From Solobacterium sp. UBA3691 (GTDB lineage: Bacteria > Bacillota_I > Bacilli_A > Erysipelotrichales > Erysipelotrichaceae), in the NCBI GenBank assembly GCA_002372175.1, contig DFIS01000071.1, forward strand, positions 49,560 through 113,559: a DNA stretch of 64,000 bases, in the 5' to 3' direction. Below, one piece after another: positions 1-8,156 of this stretch. The translations under genes and the position numbers were made by a program. Below the pieces are notes generated by a model. The model searched no databases and was not told the DNA's origin. It was given only the letters and a program-made list of their open reading frames with translations. Numbering within the stretch: the stretch's first letter is position 1; every line of letters begins with the position of its first letter.

Positions 1-915
1 GCGGTCATCATCCCTGTCGCAAGACACCGCAAACCTGACGGCACAATGAATATCGAACAGAACCTGAAGGTCTGGAACAAGGCCATTGAAGACTTTGAAA
101 AGATACCGCTGTGGGAAGAAGGAAAGACACCGGGATATGATGACAGAGATCCCCTGCAGCCGGAGCCTTCCCTGATCTTTGTGCCGGGGAATGGTGTGAA
201 GGAAAAACGCGGTACGGTGATCGTCTGCCACGGCGGCGGCTTCGAGATCCGTACGGGCTGTGAAGGCTTCAATACCGCATACTACTTTGCGGAAAGAGGC
301 TTCAATACTGCGATTCTGACTTACCGTATCAAGCCCTACGGCAGACAGGAAGCCCTGTGGGATATCCAGAGAGCGATCCGTGTCATCAGAGCCCGCAAAG
401 ATGATCTGCATGTCACAGACAAGGTCGTATGCATGGGATTCTCTGCCGGAGGTATGCTGTCGGGGAATGCCGCGACACACTTCGATTACGGTGATCCCGA
501 TGCCGAAGATCCGGTGGAAAGAGAATCCTGCAGACCTGACGGTGCCGTACTCGGCTACGGTGCCTTCGCCTTCTGCGGACTGCCGGGAGGATTCTTCGCC
601 GATCCCTTCTCCAACACCATCCGTAACCCGTTCTTTGCGTCAAGAGACGAACTGTTCTACTACTCCCCGGAAGTCAATATCACCCGGGAAACCCCGCCGT
701 TCTTCATCTGGCAGACCAACAGCGATGATCCCCGCCACTCCTTCACCACAGGTCAGGCTTTAACCGCTGCCGGTATACCGTTTGAGATGCACCTGTTTCC
801 GGAAGGTGTACACGGCATGGCCATGGCAGACGGGCACAATGATCTCGGCATGAATGTTCCCCATGTACATAAGTGGGGAGATCTGTGTGCCGACTGGCTG
901 GACATTATCCTGTAA
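1..915 (+). CDS. alpha/beta hydrolase (acetyl-esterase type), 5' end outside window
   Basis: A carboxylester-hydrolase of the alpha/beta fold. Counting from the first ATG at 46, the oxyanion motif HGGGF is near residue 63, the nucleophile elbow GFSAGG near 132, an acid NSDDPRH near 226 and the catalytic His in GVHGMA near 258. This is the order of BD-FAE/Aes-like enzymes that deacetylate small or carbohydrate esters. The frame stays open from 46 back to base 1, and the ATG at 46 has no Shine-Dalgarno sequence, so the true start probably lies upstream of the window and 46 is an internal Met. An IS3 remnant follows 21 bases after the stop. The substrate cannot be told from sequence. The family is clear; the start is not. 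Confidence 0.8.
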   Translation, partial: AVIIPVARHRKPDGTMNIEQNLKVWNKAIEDFEKIPLWEEGKTPGYDDRDPLQPEPSLIFVPGNGVKEKRGTVIVCHGGGFEIRTGCEGFNTAYYFAERGFNTAILTYRIKPYGRQEALWDIQRAIRVIRARKDDLHVTDKVVCMGFSAGGMLSGNAATHFDYGDPDAEDPVERESCRPDGAVLGYGAFAFCGLPGGFFADPFSNTIRNPFFASRDELFYYSPEVNITRETPPFFIWQTNSDDPRHSFTTGQALTAAGIPFEMHLFPEGVHGMAMADGHNDLGMNVPHVHKWGDLCADWLDIIL

Positions 916-936
916 TACACTTAAAAAGCTCTCCGA

Positions 937-958
937 TGAACTGCCCCATTGAAAATGG
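937..958 (+). repeat. left terminal inverted repeat of the IS3 remnant
   Basis: The first 12 bases, TGAACTGCCCCA, are identical to the reverse complement of the right end. A second matching block, an A-run followed by TGG, follows with slightly different spacing. Confidence 0.8.
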
Positions 959-981
959 AGAGTTCAGAAACCGCGGTAATT

Positions 982-1008
982 CCTCTTGTACACTTAAAGT
1001 ACAGGAGG
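982..1008 (+). promoter_or_regulatory. hairpin that buries the orfA Shine-Dalgarno
   Basis: CCTCTTGTAC (982-991) pairs with GTACAGGAGG (999-1008) over 10 base pairs with one G-U wobble and a 7-base loop. The 3' arm is the AGGAGG ribosome site for the orfA ATG at 1018. A transcript entering from outside would fold this hairpin and hide the site. That is a known way for insertion sequences to limit transposase made from read-through; for this copy it is an inference. Confidence 0.65.
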
Positions 1009-1017
1009 ATTTTTAAT

Positions 1018-1365
1018 ATGGCAAAGAAAGGAACGAAGTTCAATCATTATTCACCGGAATTCAAAAAGGAAACAGTCGAAAAGTATCTTTCAGGGAAACT
1101 GGGTGGAATCGTCATCGCTGCCAGAAAACTTGGTCTGAGATCAAAGACGCAGCTAAGAGTTTAGGTTAAGCAGTATAGGGAAGATCCGGAGCTGTTGAAG
1201 GAAGATGGCAGGACTGTGGGAAAGAAGAATGGTGTCAGAAAAGGCAGACCCAAAAAGGTAATTCTTGATGAACTATCCAAAGACGAACAGATCGAATATC
1301 TGAAGATGGAGAATGCAATATTAAAAAAAGTGAAGGCTCTCCGCAAAGATTACGGAGAGCACTGA
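1018..1365 (+). pseudogene. IS3-family orfA (HTH protein), interrupted by TAG
   Basis: The frame encodes an IS3-type OrfA with an N-terminal HTH region (YSPEFKKETVEKYLSGKLGG) and a C-terminal region rich in Lys and Glu. A TAG at 1162-1164 interrupts it after 48 codons, inside the motif TQLRV-stop-VKQYRE. Relatives usually have Trp there, so a TGG to TAG change is likely. After the stop the frame runs on to a TGA at 1363-1365. An A-run at 1323-1329 read as TTA AAA AAA G is the probable -1 slip site that would join orfA to orfB. AGGAGG precedes the ATG with good spacing. Confidence 0.85.
1323..1330 (+). other. candidate -1 ribosomal frameshift site of the IS
   Basis: Seven A residues then G, read in orfA as AAA AAA G. 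A -1 slip here enters the orfB frame, which is open through the ATG at 1371 until the nonsense codon at 1452. A_AAA_AAG-type sites at this place are the rule in IS3 elements. Confidence 0.6.
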
Positions 1366-1370
1366 GATAT

Positions 1371-2235
1371 ATGATCATCTACGATCTGAAAGAAGAATAT
1401 AAAATCAGCCATCTCTGCAGGTATCTGAACGTGTCATCCAATGGATATTACTGATGGCTGAAACTGGGGCGACCGATCCGATACGCATTTGATAACTGGC
1501 TCTCCGATCAGATCGAGGAAATCTTTCATAAAACGGAGAAAGGCTACAGATTCATCCGCGATGAGATTAATCGCAGGCATGGCGTGATGTATAACGACAA
1601 AACAGTATATAAATACATGAAAATACTGGGCCTGTCTTCAGCGATCAGGAAAAAGCGTTACCAAGGCTGTACAAAGGAAGACCCTAACGAAAAAGCGAGG
1701 ACCGTCTGCGAAAACTTCCTCGCCCGCAACTTCACCGCTACACCCCTTGGAAAGACTGGTCACGGATGTCAGTTACATAAACAGTCAGGAAGGCCGTTTG
1801 TATCTCAGCGTGATCAAGGACCTTTATGACAATTCCATTATAGCTTATCAGATCTCACGGTTTAATGATCTGAAGCTGGTCATGGATACTGTTGCACAAT
1901 TAATTGGTGAGAATTGGGACAGCACAAGATTCTGTATTCTTCACTCTGATCAAGGATCTCAATATACGAATTCAATGTATATCCGATTTCTTGATGAACA
2001 CGGTGTGACTGTTTCTCATTCACGCAAAGCTAACTGTTATGACAATGCGTGTTGCGAGAACTTCTTTGGTCATCTGAAAAGCGAGTGTCTTGAATTGCAT
2101 GACCTGCCAAAGACCAATGAGGATCTAATTCATAAAGTTACCGAATACATCACTTTCTACAATTCCGCCAGGTCTCAGAGAAAACTAAAAGGCATGACTC
2201 CCTATCAATTTAGGGAATCATACCTTCATAAGTAA
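1371..2235 (+). pseudogene. IS3-family orfB (DDE integrase), stop plus frameshift
   Basis: This is the catalytic half of the transposase. The DDE residues are all still readable: Asp in VTDVSYI, Asp in HSDQGSQYT and Glu in the ENFFGHLKSE region, 35 residues apart as in IS3 integrases. The frame is broken twice. TGA at 1452-1454 replaces a codon in NGYY-stop-WLK, where relatives usually have Arg, and a one-base shift near 1735-1747 moves the frame from TATPL into ERLVTDVSY. It ends with YHLHK-like residues at 2235. The protein cannot be made intact without suppression, so it is a pseudogene. Confidence 0.88.
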
Positions 2236-2257
2236 ATTACGGCTTTTTTAAGAGTGT

Positions 2258-2279
2258 CCCATTTTTGTGGGGCAGTTCA
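2258..2279 (-). repeat. right terminal inverted repeat of the IS3 remnant
   Basis: The reverse complement starts TGAACTGCCCCA, identical to the left end, then an A-run and TGGG. The IS ends 38 bases before the ptsI stop codon. Confidence 0.8.
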
Positions 2280-2317
2280 CTGTTCAGCGGGCTTTACTGC
2301 ATATCATCGTTTACCTG

Positions 2318-3973
2318 TTACAGCTCAAGTTTATCCAGTGTACATGTCTTGGCGATCGTCTTGCGGATCTCTGCACGCAGCGGCAGTACGCTTGCGGGAG
2401 ATACCGACAGTTCATCGATACCGATTGCCATGAATGTTTCCAGCAGTTCAAGATCAGCACCCAGCTCACCGCAGATACCTACCCAGATACCGTTGGCATG
2501 CGCAGCGTCTGCTGTCATCTTCAGTGCTCTTAACACTGCCGGATGATGCGGATCGAAGAACTTGCCGAGGTCATTGGCCTGTCTGTCACATGCCAGTGTG
2601 TACTGTGTCAGGTCGTTTGTTCCTACGGAGAAGAAGTCTACTTCCTTTGCCAGATCATTTGCCATGAAGACAGAAGACGGTGTCTCGATCATGATACCGA
2701 GTTCAGTATCGGGATTGAACGGAATACCCTCTTTCGTCAGTTCTTTCATCACAGCGTCACAGGCACGCTTGCACTCACGTACTTCCCAGACCGAAGTGAT
2801 CATCGGGAACATGATCGCTACCTTGCCGAATGCGGAAGCTCTGTACAGCGCTCTTAACTGTGTGCGGAAAACTTCCGGTCTGTTCAGACAGATACGGATC
2901 GCACGTACACCCAGAGCCGGATTCTCTTCCTTTGCCAGGTTGAAGTACGGTACCTGCTTATCGGCACCGATATCCAGTGTACGGATAATAACGCGCTTGC
3001 CGTTCATTGCGGCTGCTACAGTCTTGTATGCCTCAAACTGCTCATCCTCTGTCGGATAGTCTTCCGACTTCAGATACAGGAATTCGGAACGGAAGAGACC
3101 GATGCCCTGTCCGTCATTGTTCAGTACTGCTGTAACATCTTCGGGAGAACCAATATTGCAGTAGAGCTTGATATGACGTCCGTCAAGGGTAACATCCTCC
3201 TTACCCTTCATCGTCTCCATCAGTTCCTTCATCTTCTTCTGCTTTTCAAACTTGGTCTGGAAAGCTGCCAGCGTGATCTCATCCGGATCCAGAACGACCT
3301 GTCCTGTCTCACCGTCGATATATGCTGTTCTGCCCTCGTAAGCTTCATCAAGAGTTTCGCCGGCACCGCAGATCGCCGGAATACCCATGGTACGGGCAAG
3401 GATCGCTGTATGACCGTTGCCGGAGCCTTCTCTTAACGCAAAGCCAACGATCTTGGACTTGTCCAGCTGCAGTGTCTCGGACGGAGCCAGATCATCTGCC
3501 GCCAACAGTACCGGTACATCGGAATCGATACCGCCTGCCACAACACCCATCAGGTTATTCAGAATACGCTGTGTAACGTCGCGAATATCGGAGGCTCTGG
3601 CCTGCATATATGCATCATCCATCGCCGCAAACATTGCCGCAAACTGCTCACCGGCAGTCTTTACCGCATACTCGGCATTGCAGGATTCCTCTTCCATGCA
3701 GTCGTTGATCGTCTCTACATAGTCGTCATCTTCGACAAACATTGCATGTGTCTCAAACAGAATGGCACTTTCGTCACCGGCTTCCTCACGGGCTTTCTCC
3801 GCAAGAGCTTCCAGCTGTTCGATCGATCTCGCCTTAGCTTCCTCAAGACGTGCCTTTTCAGCTTCGAGATCCTCAACGACGGTCTTTACGATCTCTGTAT
3901 CTGCTTTCTTGAAGAAGTACAGAGGTCCCTTGGCAATGCCTTTGGAGGCACCTTTACCCTGAATTAAGATCAT
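2318..3973 (-). CDS. ptsI: PTS enzyme I (phosphoenolpyruvate-protein phosphotransferase)
   Basis: A cytoplasmic enzyme that takes phosphate from phosphoenolpyruvate and passes it to HPr. The length, 551 aa, is close to the usual 570. The N-terminal phosphohistidine domain carries His188 in GNGHTAILAR. The PEP-binding TIM barrel has SVGTNDLTQYTLACDRQ and the GICGE loop with its conserved Cys. The residues before the active His are unusual: EGSGNGH in place of the textbook GGRTSH. The start is supported by GGGAGGA ahead of the ATG. It is the last gene of the PTS operon, 65 bases after ptsH with a strong hairpin between them. The IS remnant sits just past its stop, so no terminator was found. 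Confidence 0.95.
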   Translation of the reverse strand: MILIQGKGASKGIAKGPLYFFKKADTEIVKTVVEDLEAEKARLEEAKARSIEQLEALAEKAREEAGDESAILFETHAMFVEDDDYVETINDCMEEESCNAEYAVKTAGEQFAAMFAAMDDAYMQARASDIRDVTQRILNNLMGVVAGGIDSDVPVLLAADDLAPSETLQLDKSKIVGFALREGSGNGHTAILARTMGIPAICGAGETLDEAYEGRTAYIDGETGQVVLDPDEITLAAFQTKFEKQKKMKELMETMKGKEDVTLDGRHIKLYCNIGSPEDVTAVLNNDGQGIGLFRSEFLYLKSEDYPTEDEQFEAYKTVAAAMNGKRVIIRTLDIGADKQVPYFNLAKEENPALGVRAIRICLNRPEVFRTQLRALYRASAFGKVAIMFPMITSVWEVRECKRACDAVMKELTKEGIPFNPDTELGIMIETPSSVFMANDLAKEVDFFSVGTNDLTQYTLACDRQANDLGKFFDPHHPAVLRALKMTADAAHANGIWVGICGELGADLELLETFMAIGIDELSVSPASVLPLRAEIRKTIAKTCTLDKLEL

Positions 3974-3996
3974 AATTATCCTCCCATGATAGTAAA

Positions 3997-4029
3997 GAAG
4001 CTGCTGTTCATGACCAAAACAGCAGCTTC
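3997..4029 (-). terminator. hairpin between ptsH and ptsI
   Basis: GAAGCTGCTGTT (3997-4008) and AACAGCAGCTTC (4018-4029) form a perfect 12-bp stem with a 9-base loop. The U-tract that follows on the minus strand is weak (TTTACT). It could be a leaky terminator or a processing/stability element that makes more HPr than EI from one transcript. Confidence 0.6.
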
Positions 4030-4038
4030 ATATATTTT

Positions 4039-4299
4039 TTACAGATTCTCTTTGAAGAATGTTTCCAGTGCAGCCGCAGCAGCCTCTTCATCGCCGCCCT
4101 CAACTCTGATCGTAACTTCATCACCGGCCTTGACACCGAGATTCATCAGTTTCATCAGCTGAGAAGCCTTAACTGTTGTCTCACCCTTGGTCAGGAATAC
4201 AGTTGCGCCTTCAAAGGACTTGGCCAGTTTGGCAAGAACGCCCGCGGGACGTGCATGGATACCGATCGGATCCGTAATTGTGTACTTGAATTCTTTCAT
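4039..4299 (-). CDS. ptsH: phosphocarrier protein HPr
   Basis: A small cytoplasmic carrier of 86 aa, the normal length. His15 sits in the active motif GIHARPAG and receives phosphate from EI. Ser46, in KASQLMKLMNL, is at the exact position where HPr kinase acts in Bacillota, which lets HPr serve as co-factor of CcpA for catabolite control. The cre-like sites found elsewhere in this locus fit that role. AAAGGAG precedes the ATG. The gene lies 22 bases after the EIIBCA stop, so both are probably co-transcribed. Both phosphorylation sites are visible, so the call is secure. Confidence 0.97.
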   Translation of the reverse strand: MKEFKYTITDPIGIHARPAGVLAKLAKSFEGATVFLTKGETTVKASQLMKLMNLGVKAGDEVTIRVEGGDEEAAAAALETFFKENL

Positions 4300-4321
4300 G
4301 ATATTTCTCCTTTCAAAAGAA

Positions 4322-6229
4322 TTAGTTATCTGTATTTATTGTAACATCTTCATAGTCATCACTGTTAGTCAGCAATGTTACAACAATATCCGGATGACCA
4401 GCAGCCTTGATCTTCTGACGGTCAAACTTGATCAGCGGCTGACCGAGCTTGACTTCATCACCGTCTTTGACAAGAACTTCAAAGCCGTCACCGTTCATGT
4501 TTACCGTATCCACACCAACGTGGATCAGCATCTCCATATCCTCAGGACCGGTAATACCAACTGCATGTTTGGATTCCGCAACACTGGAGATCGTACCGTC
4601 ATACGGTGCTCTGACCACTTCTTCCTCAGGCCAGATACCGACACCTTCACCCAGGATACCCTGTGCGAATGTTTCATCGGGGATCTCTGTATAGGAGACC
4701 ACTTTGCCCTTGACCGGAGCCTTGACTTCACCTGCGGAGCAGGAGATGACTGTCTTTTCGGGAACCACGATCTCGGGTTCTGCCTTTACTTCCGGTGCAG
4801 GTGCAGCCTTGACAGGTTCAGCACCCTCTTCGGTCTCTTCCTTCCAGAAGAACCATGTGAGGGCAAAGGCAATACCGCCGGCAATTGCCAGAACGATCGT
4901 ATACTGCAGCGAATTGGAAACCGTCAGATATCCGGGGATACCGGTGACACCATAAGCCGTTGCGCCAAAGCCGAGGATCGCTGCTACGAAGGAACCGACA
5001 GCACCGCCGATCATACCGGCAACGAAGGGCTTGAAGAAACGCATATTGACACCGAAGATCGCAGGCTCTGTAATACCGAGAGCTGCCGACAGAGAGGACG
5101 GGATCGCAACGGATTTCGTTTTCTGGTTTCTGACCTTAAGACCTACCGCAAGACATGCGCCGAACTGTGCGAAGTTCGCTGCCGAAGCAATCGGCATCCA
5201 CGTATTCAGACCGCTCTCCGCAAGCATACCTGCTTCAATGACGTTATACATATGATGCAGACCCATGACAACTGTAGCCGGATAGAGGGCACCCATGGCA
5301 CAGGCACCCAGAGGATTCCGTACGAGGATCTTTGCGCCGGCAAGTACCCAGGTCTCCAGTGTCGAGAAGATCGGACCGACGATCCACAGTGTCGCAAGTG
5401 CTGTGACAAGTACTGTTGTCAGCGGTGTAACAAACAGATCGATCATCTCCGGAACATGCTTGTGCAGCCACTTTTCAAGCTTGCACATGATGAAGACGGC
5501 GATGATGACAGGGATAACATGTCCCTGATAGCCTGACCGCTGTATCGTTACCAGATTGCCGATCAGATGCCACTTCGGAATAATACCGTCAGTAACACCG
5601 AAGAAGCTGTTGATCGCCTCTGTATTGGCAACATTCCATCCGTTCAGGAAGTTGGAGTGGATCATCAGAAGACCGATGACAGCACCCAGGAAGATATTTC
5701 CGCCGAAGACTCTTGCGGCAGAGACTGCCACGATCACAGGCAGATATGCAAACGCTGTATTGGCGACTGTATCCAGGAAGGCAAACCAGTCAGAACCGCC
5801 GAAGCCGAGTCCAGGAATCTTAGCCAGTGCCTCGACAAGGCCCATCATCAGACCGGAGGCTACGATTGCCGGCAGGATCGGAACGAAGACATCACCGATC
5901 GTTTTCAGTATCTGTTTCCAGACCGGCTGTTTCGCTGCCGCCGCAGCCTTGACATCATCTTTCGTACCAGCCTGTACACCTGTAACACTGATAAACTCAT
6001 CAAAGACCTTGTTTACCGTACCGGTACCGATGATCAGCTGAAGCTGACCGTTTGATTCGAACATGCCCTTGACACCATCGACATTCTCCAATGCCTTCTT
6101 GTTAACCTTGGCGTTATCCGCGATAACAAGACGAAGTCTGGTTGCGCAGTGTGCTGCACTGATGACGTTTGCACCGCCGCCGATATTGGCTGCGATCTCC
6201 TCAGCGCATTTTCTGTAGTCCAATGCCAT
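4322..6229 (-). CDS. PTS EIIBCA permease, sucrose/beta-glucoside family
   Basis: A membrane permease that imports and phosphorylates a sugar. The domain order is EIIB (1-85, active Cys28 in AHCATRLRL), EIIC (about 105-460, ten or so hydrophobic segments, GITEPAIFG signature) and, after an Ala/Pro/Glu linker, EIIA (about 490-625, active His570 in MLIHVGVDTV). This fusion order is that of the Glc-superfamily sucrose, trehalose and beta-glucoside permeases. Neighbouring LacI and GH13_4 genes favour sucrose. It has its own promoter with a cre-like operator just after the -10 box, and ends 22 bases before ptsH. The sugar is inferred, not proven; trehalose or a beta-glucoside remains possible. Confidence 0.88.
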   Translation of the reverse strand: MALDYRKCAEEIAANIGGGANVISAAHCATRLRLVIADNAKVNKKALENVDGVKGMFESNGQLQLIIGTGTVNKVFDEFISVTGVQAGTKDDVKAAAAAKQPVWKQILKTIGDVFVPILPAIVASGLMMGLVEALAKIPGLGFGGSDWFAFLDTVANTAFAYLPVIVAVSAARVFGGNIFLGAVIGLLMIHSNFLNGWNVANTEAINSFFGVTDGIIPKWHLIGNLVTIQRSGYQGHVIPVIIAVFIMCKLEKWLHKHVPEMIDLFVTPLTTVLVTALATLWIVGPIFSTLETWVLAGAKILVRNPLGACAMGALYPATVVMGLHHMYNVIEAGMLAESGLNTWMPIASAANFAQFGACLAVGLKVRNQKTKSVAIPSSLSAALGITEPAIFGVNMRFFKPFVAGMIGGAVGSFVAAILGFGATAYGVTGIPGYLTVSNSLQYTIVLAIAGGIAFALTWFFWKEETEEGAEPVKAAPAPEVKAEPEIVVPEKTVISCSAGEVKAPVKGKVVSYTEIPDETFAQGILGEGVGIWPEEEVVRAPYDGTISSVAESKHAVGITGPEDMEMLIHVGVDTVNMNGDGFEVLVKDGDEVKLGQPLIKFDRQKIKAAGHPDIVVTLLTNSDDYEDVTINTDN

Positions 6230-6252
6230 AATATTATCTCCTCTTTTTCCCC

Positions 6253-6270
6253 ATTGAAACCGTTTTCAAT
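6253..6270 (-). promoter_or_regulatory. cre-like / LacI-type operator at the EIIBCA promoter
   Basis: On the minus strand the core TGAAAACGGTTTCA fits the cre consensus TGWAANCGNTNWCA at every position. It lies about 11 bases after the -10 box and 23 bases before the ATG, a place where a bound CcpA or the local LacI protein would block elongation. Sequence alone does not tell which protein binds. Confidence 0.75.
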
Positions 6271-6281
6271 GTTCTACCTAA

Positions 6282-6310
6282 AATATAAGTCCAATCAGTG
6301 ATTTTGTAAA
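6282..6310 (-). promoter_or_regulatory. sigma-A type promoter of EIIBCA-ptsHI
   Basis: -35 TTTACA (6305-6310), 17-base spacer, -10 TATATT (6282-6287). It gives EIIBCA, ptsH and ptsI a promoter independent of the upstream GH13 gene. Confidence 0.75.
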
Positions 6311-6344
6311 TAAACGCTGTCGATTTTGTCTGCTTCCGCGGAAT

Positions 6345-7163
6345 TCAGCACAGTCCGAGCATCTCGAATGCCCTGGCCAGACCATCTTCTTCTACCGGTG
6401 CGCATACGATATCACTGATCTTCTTCAGCTCTTCGGCACCATTGCCCATACATACGGAAGTCCCGACGGTCTGAATCATCTTAAGATCATTCATACTGTC
6501 TCCGAAGCCGATCGTATCGCCGATCTCTCTGCCCAGGTATTCACACACACAGATGATCGCCCTTCCCTTGTCAAAGGCCCGGTTTACCATCTCACCGTTG
6601 CAGATGCCGTTATCGTTACCCTGGATCACAAAGTCAAAGTCTTTCCCGAGAACTGCTCTGGCTGCTGCTGTCTGTTCAAGATCACCGCACACGAAGACGA
6701 TCTTATACACCGGCTGTCCGTCATACTCCTTCATCGGGCGGATACCGAGACTCTCTTCGATTGCCTTGCGCCAGCGTTTTAACTCGGAGTTCCCGCCCGA
6801 TGCCTTAGCCATGAAATCACCGATGCCTTCGTCTCCGAACGCACCGTCCCGGCCTTCCACCGTGCAGTAAACACCATGTTCATGCAGAAGCTGCAGTGCC
6901 TGTTCAAACTGCTCCGTACGCATCGGATGATCATAGATCACTTCTTCCCCGACCTTGACATAGCCGCCGTTGACAGCCACGAAACCGTCAAAATCATATG
7001 CCAGTACAGGCTTCAGCATGTTCGGATTGCGGCCGCTGCAGAGAAACACCTTGTGTCCGTTCTTCTTTGCCGCTTCGATTGCCCTGAGCGCACTGGCAGG
7101 AGGCGTATTTTCACCCGGCAGTGTCAGTGTTCCGTCAATGTCAAGAAATATCAGTTTACCCAT
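6345..7163 (-). CDS. HAD-IIB (Cof-type) sugar phosphatase
   Basis: A cytoplasmic phosphatase of the HAD superfamily, 272 aa. Motif I is FLDIDGT with Asp8 and Asp10, motif II is the LCSGR segment, and motif IV is GFGDSMNDLKM. The alpha/beta C2B cap lies between about residues 85 and 185. Cof-type enzymes dephosphorylate hexose phosphates or cofactors, and sucrose-6-phosphate phosphatase belongs to the same HAD-IIB class. The start codon shares one base with the lacI-family stop (TGATG), so the two are translationally coupled. Its place between a sugar repressor and a PTS permease suggests it removes phosphate from the imported sugar, or prevents sugar-phosphate overload. The exact substrate is unknown. 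Confidence 0.85.
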   Translation of the reverse strand: MGKLIFLDIDGTLTLPGENTPPASALRAIEAAKKNGHKVFLCSGRNPNMLKPVLAYDFDGFVAVNGGYVKVGEEVIYDHPMRTEQFEQALQLLHEHGVYCTVEGRDGAFGDEGIGDFMAKASGGNSELKRWRKAIEESLGIRPMKEYDGQPVYKIVFVCGDLEQTAAARAVLGKDFDFVIQGNDNGICNGEMVNRAFDKGRAIICVCEYLGREIGDTIGFGDSMNDLKMIQTVGTSVCMGNGAEELKKISDIVCAPVEEDGLARAFEMLGLC

Positions 7164-8143
7164 CAGATCGAACCCCCTTCCTCAATCGTATATCCAAGTT
7201 TTACCGTCCGTTTCGGCTGTTCTCTGTCTTCGATCAGTTCCAGCAGTACTTCTGCGGCTATCCGTCCGCAGTCAAACTGACGGAATCTGGCGGACGTCAG
7301 TCTCGGTACGGAAGTTCGGTTTGCCCATTCGTTGCCTATGCCGGCAATGCTGACCTCTTCCGGCACTTTAATTCCGGCTTCCCGCAGTGCTGCCAGGGCG
7401 CCAAGTGCGATCATATCGGTTGCACAGAGCACCGCATCAAACGCATATCCTCCCTGCAGGATCTCCTGCATCCGGTGATATCCGCTTTCGGCTGTAAAAT
7501 CCGTCCTGCGGAAGCACGTATCCTCTTCTCTGATACCGGCACCGGCAAGAGCTTTCAGAAAGCCGTTATACCGGTTGACGCCGACCGCATCATCACGCTT
7601 GTCGACACCGAGATATACGAAGTGTTTTCTGTCCCTGCCGAGCATGCGCTGCGTCAGATCATACATCGCCTGTTCATCCTCATGAGAGATCGAACTGACC
7701 GTGCGCATATTCTGCCCGGTGATGACGATCGGCAGGCTGTAGCTGCCGTACAGTTTCTCTTTGGCTTCGGAAGCACTGACAGCCATGACGATAACTCCTG
7801 CCAGCGGATAAGATGCCATCAGCCGCAGGTACTCTGCTTCTGTCTCATCACTGAATCCGGTCGACCCAAGTACGGTCATATACCCTTTCTCCAGGAGTAC
7901 GGAATGAATGCCGTCAGCGATCTCCCCGGCTGCGTTGGAATACAGTCTGGGCACGATCAAACCGATCTGCTTCACGGTTCCCCGCCGCAGATCTCTGGCC
8001 AGTTTGTTCGGCTGAAAGCCGGTCTCTTCAATGACTCTGCGTATAACTTCACGTTTCTGCTCACTGAGAGGACCGCCGTTGAGATATCTGCTTACAGCTG
8101 CCGGCGATACATGCGCCAGTGCCGCGATCTCCTTAACCGTCAT
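7163..8143 (-). CDS. LacI-family sugar repressor (ScrR-like)
   Basis: A DNA-binding repressor of 326 aa. The N-terminal HTH (TVKEIAALAHVSPAAVSRYL, residues 2-21) and hinge helix (KLARDLRRG near 47-55) are typical, followed by a periplasmic-binding-protein-like sensor core. It lies 13 bases after the GH13 stop and overlaps the HAD phosphatase by one base, so it belongs to the same operon. The palindromes at both promoters of the locus are plausible operators for it, although they also match cre. The inducer is presumably the sugar or sugar-phosphate of the neighbouring PTS. The family is certain; the effector is inferred. Confidence 0.92.
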   Translation of the reverse strand: MTVKEIAALAHVSPAAVSRYLNGGPLSEQKREVIRRVIEETGFQPNKLARDLRRGTVKQIGLIVPRLYSNAAGEIADGIHSVLLEKGYMTVLGSTGFSDETEAEYLRLMASYPLAGVIVMAVSASEAKEKLYGSYSLPIVITGQNMRTVSSISHEDEQAMYDLTQRMLGRDRKHFVYLGVDKRDDAVGVNRYNGFLKALAGAGIREEDTCFRRTDFTAESGYHRMQEILQGGYAFDAVLCATDMIALGALAALREAGIKVPEEVSIAGIGNEWANRTSVPRLTSARFRQFDCGRIAAEVLLELIEDREQPKRTVKLGYTIEEGGSI

Positions 8144-8156
8144 AAAACCTCTTGAA

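Larger units (their letters stand above)
937..2279 (+). mobile_element. degenerate IS3-family insertion sequence
   Basis: The element has about 1.34 kb, two overlapping transposase frames in the -1 relation typical of IS3, and terminal inverted repeats that begin with TGAACTGCCCCA on both sides. The transposase parts are orfA (HTH) and orfB (DDE integrase). Three lesions break the reading frames: a TAG in orfA, a TGA in orfB, and a frameshift near 1740. I see no target-site duplication: the left flank ends in CGA and the right flank starts with CTG. The element therefore looks immobile by itself. It separates the hydrolase gene from ptsI. Confidence 0.9.

Noticed and set aside
928..2290. A target-site duplication around the IS
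   Set aside because: The bases next to the two ends (CGA and CTG) do not match at 3 or 4 bases.
7121..8155. A 344-codon open frame on the plus strand
   Set aside because: It lies wholly opposite the LacI-family gene, has no ribosome site and shows no known motif; it is a by-product of codon usage.
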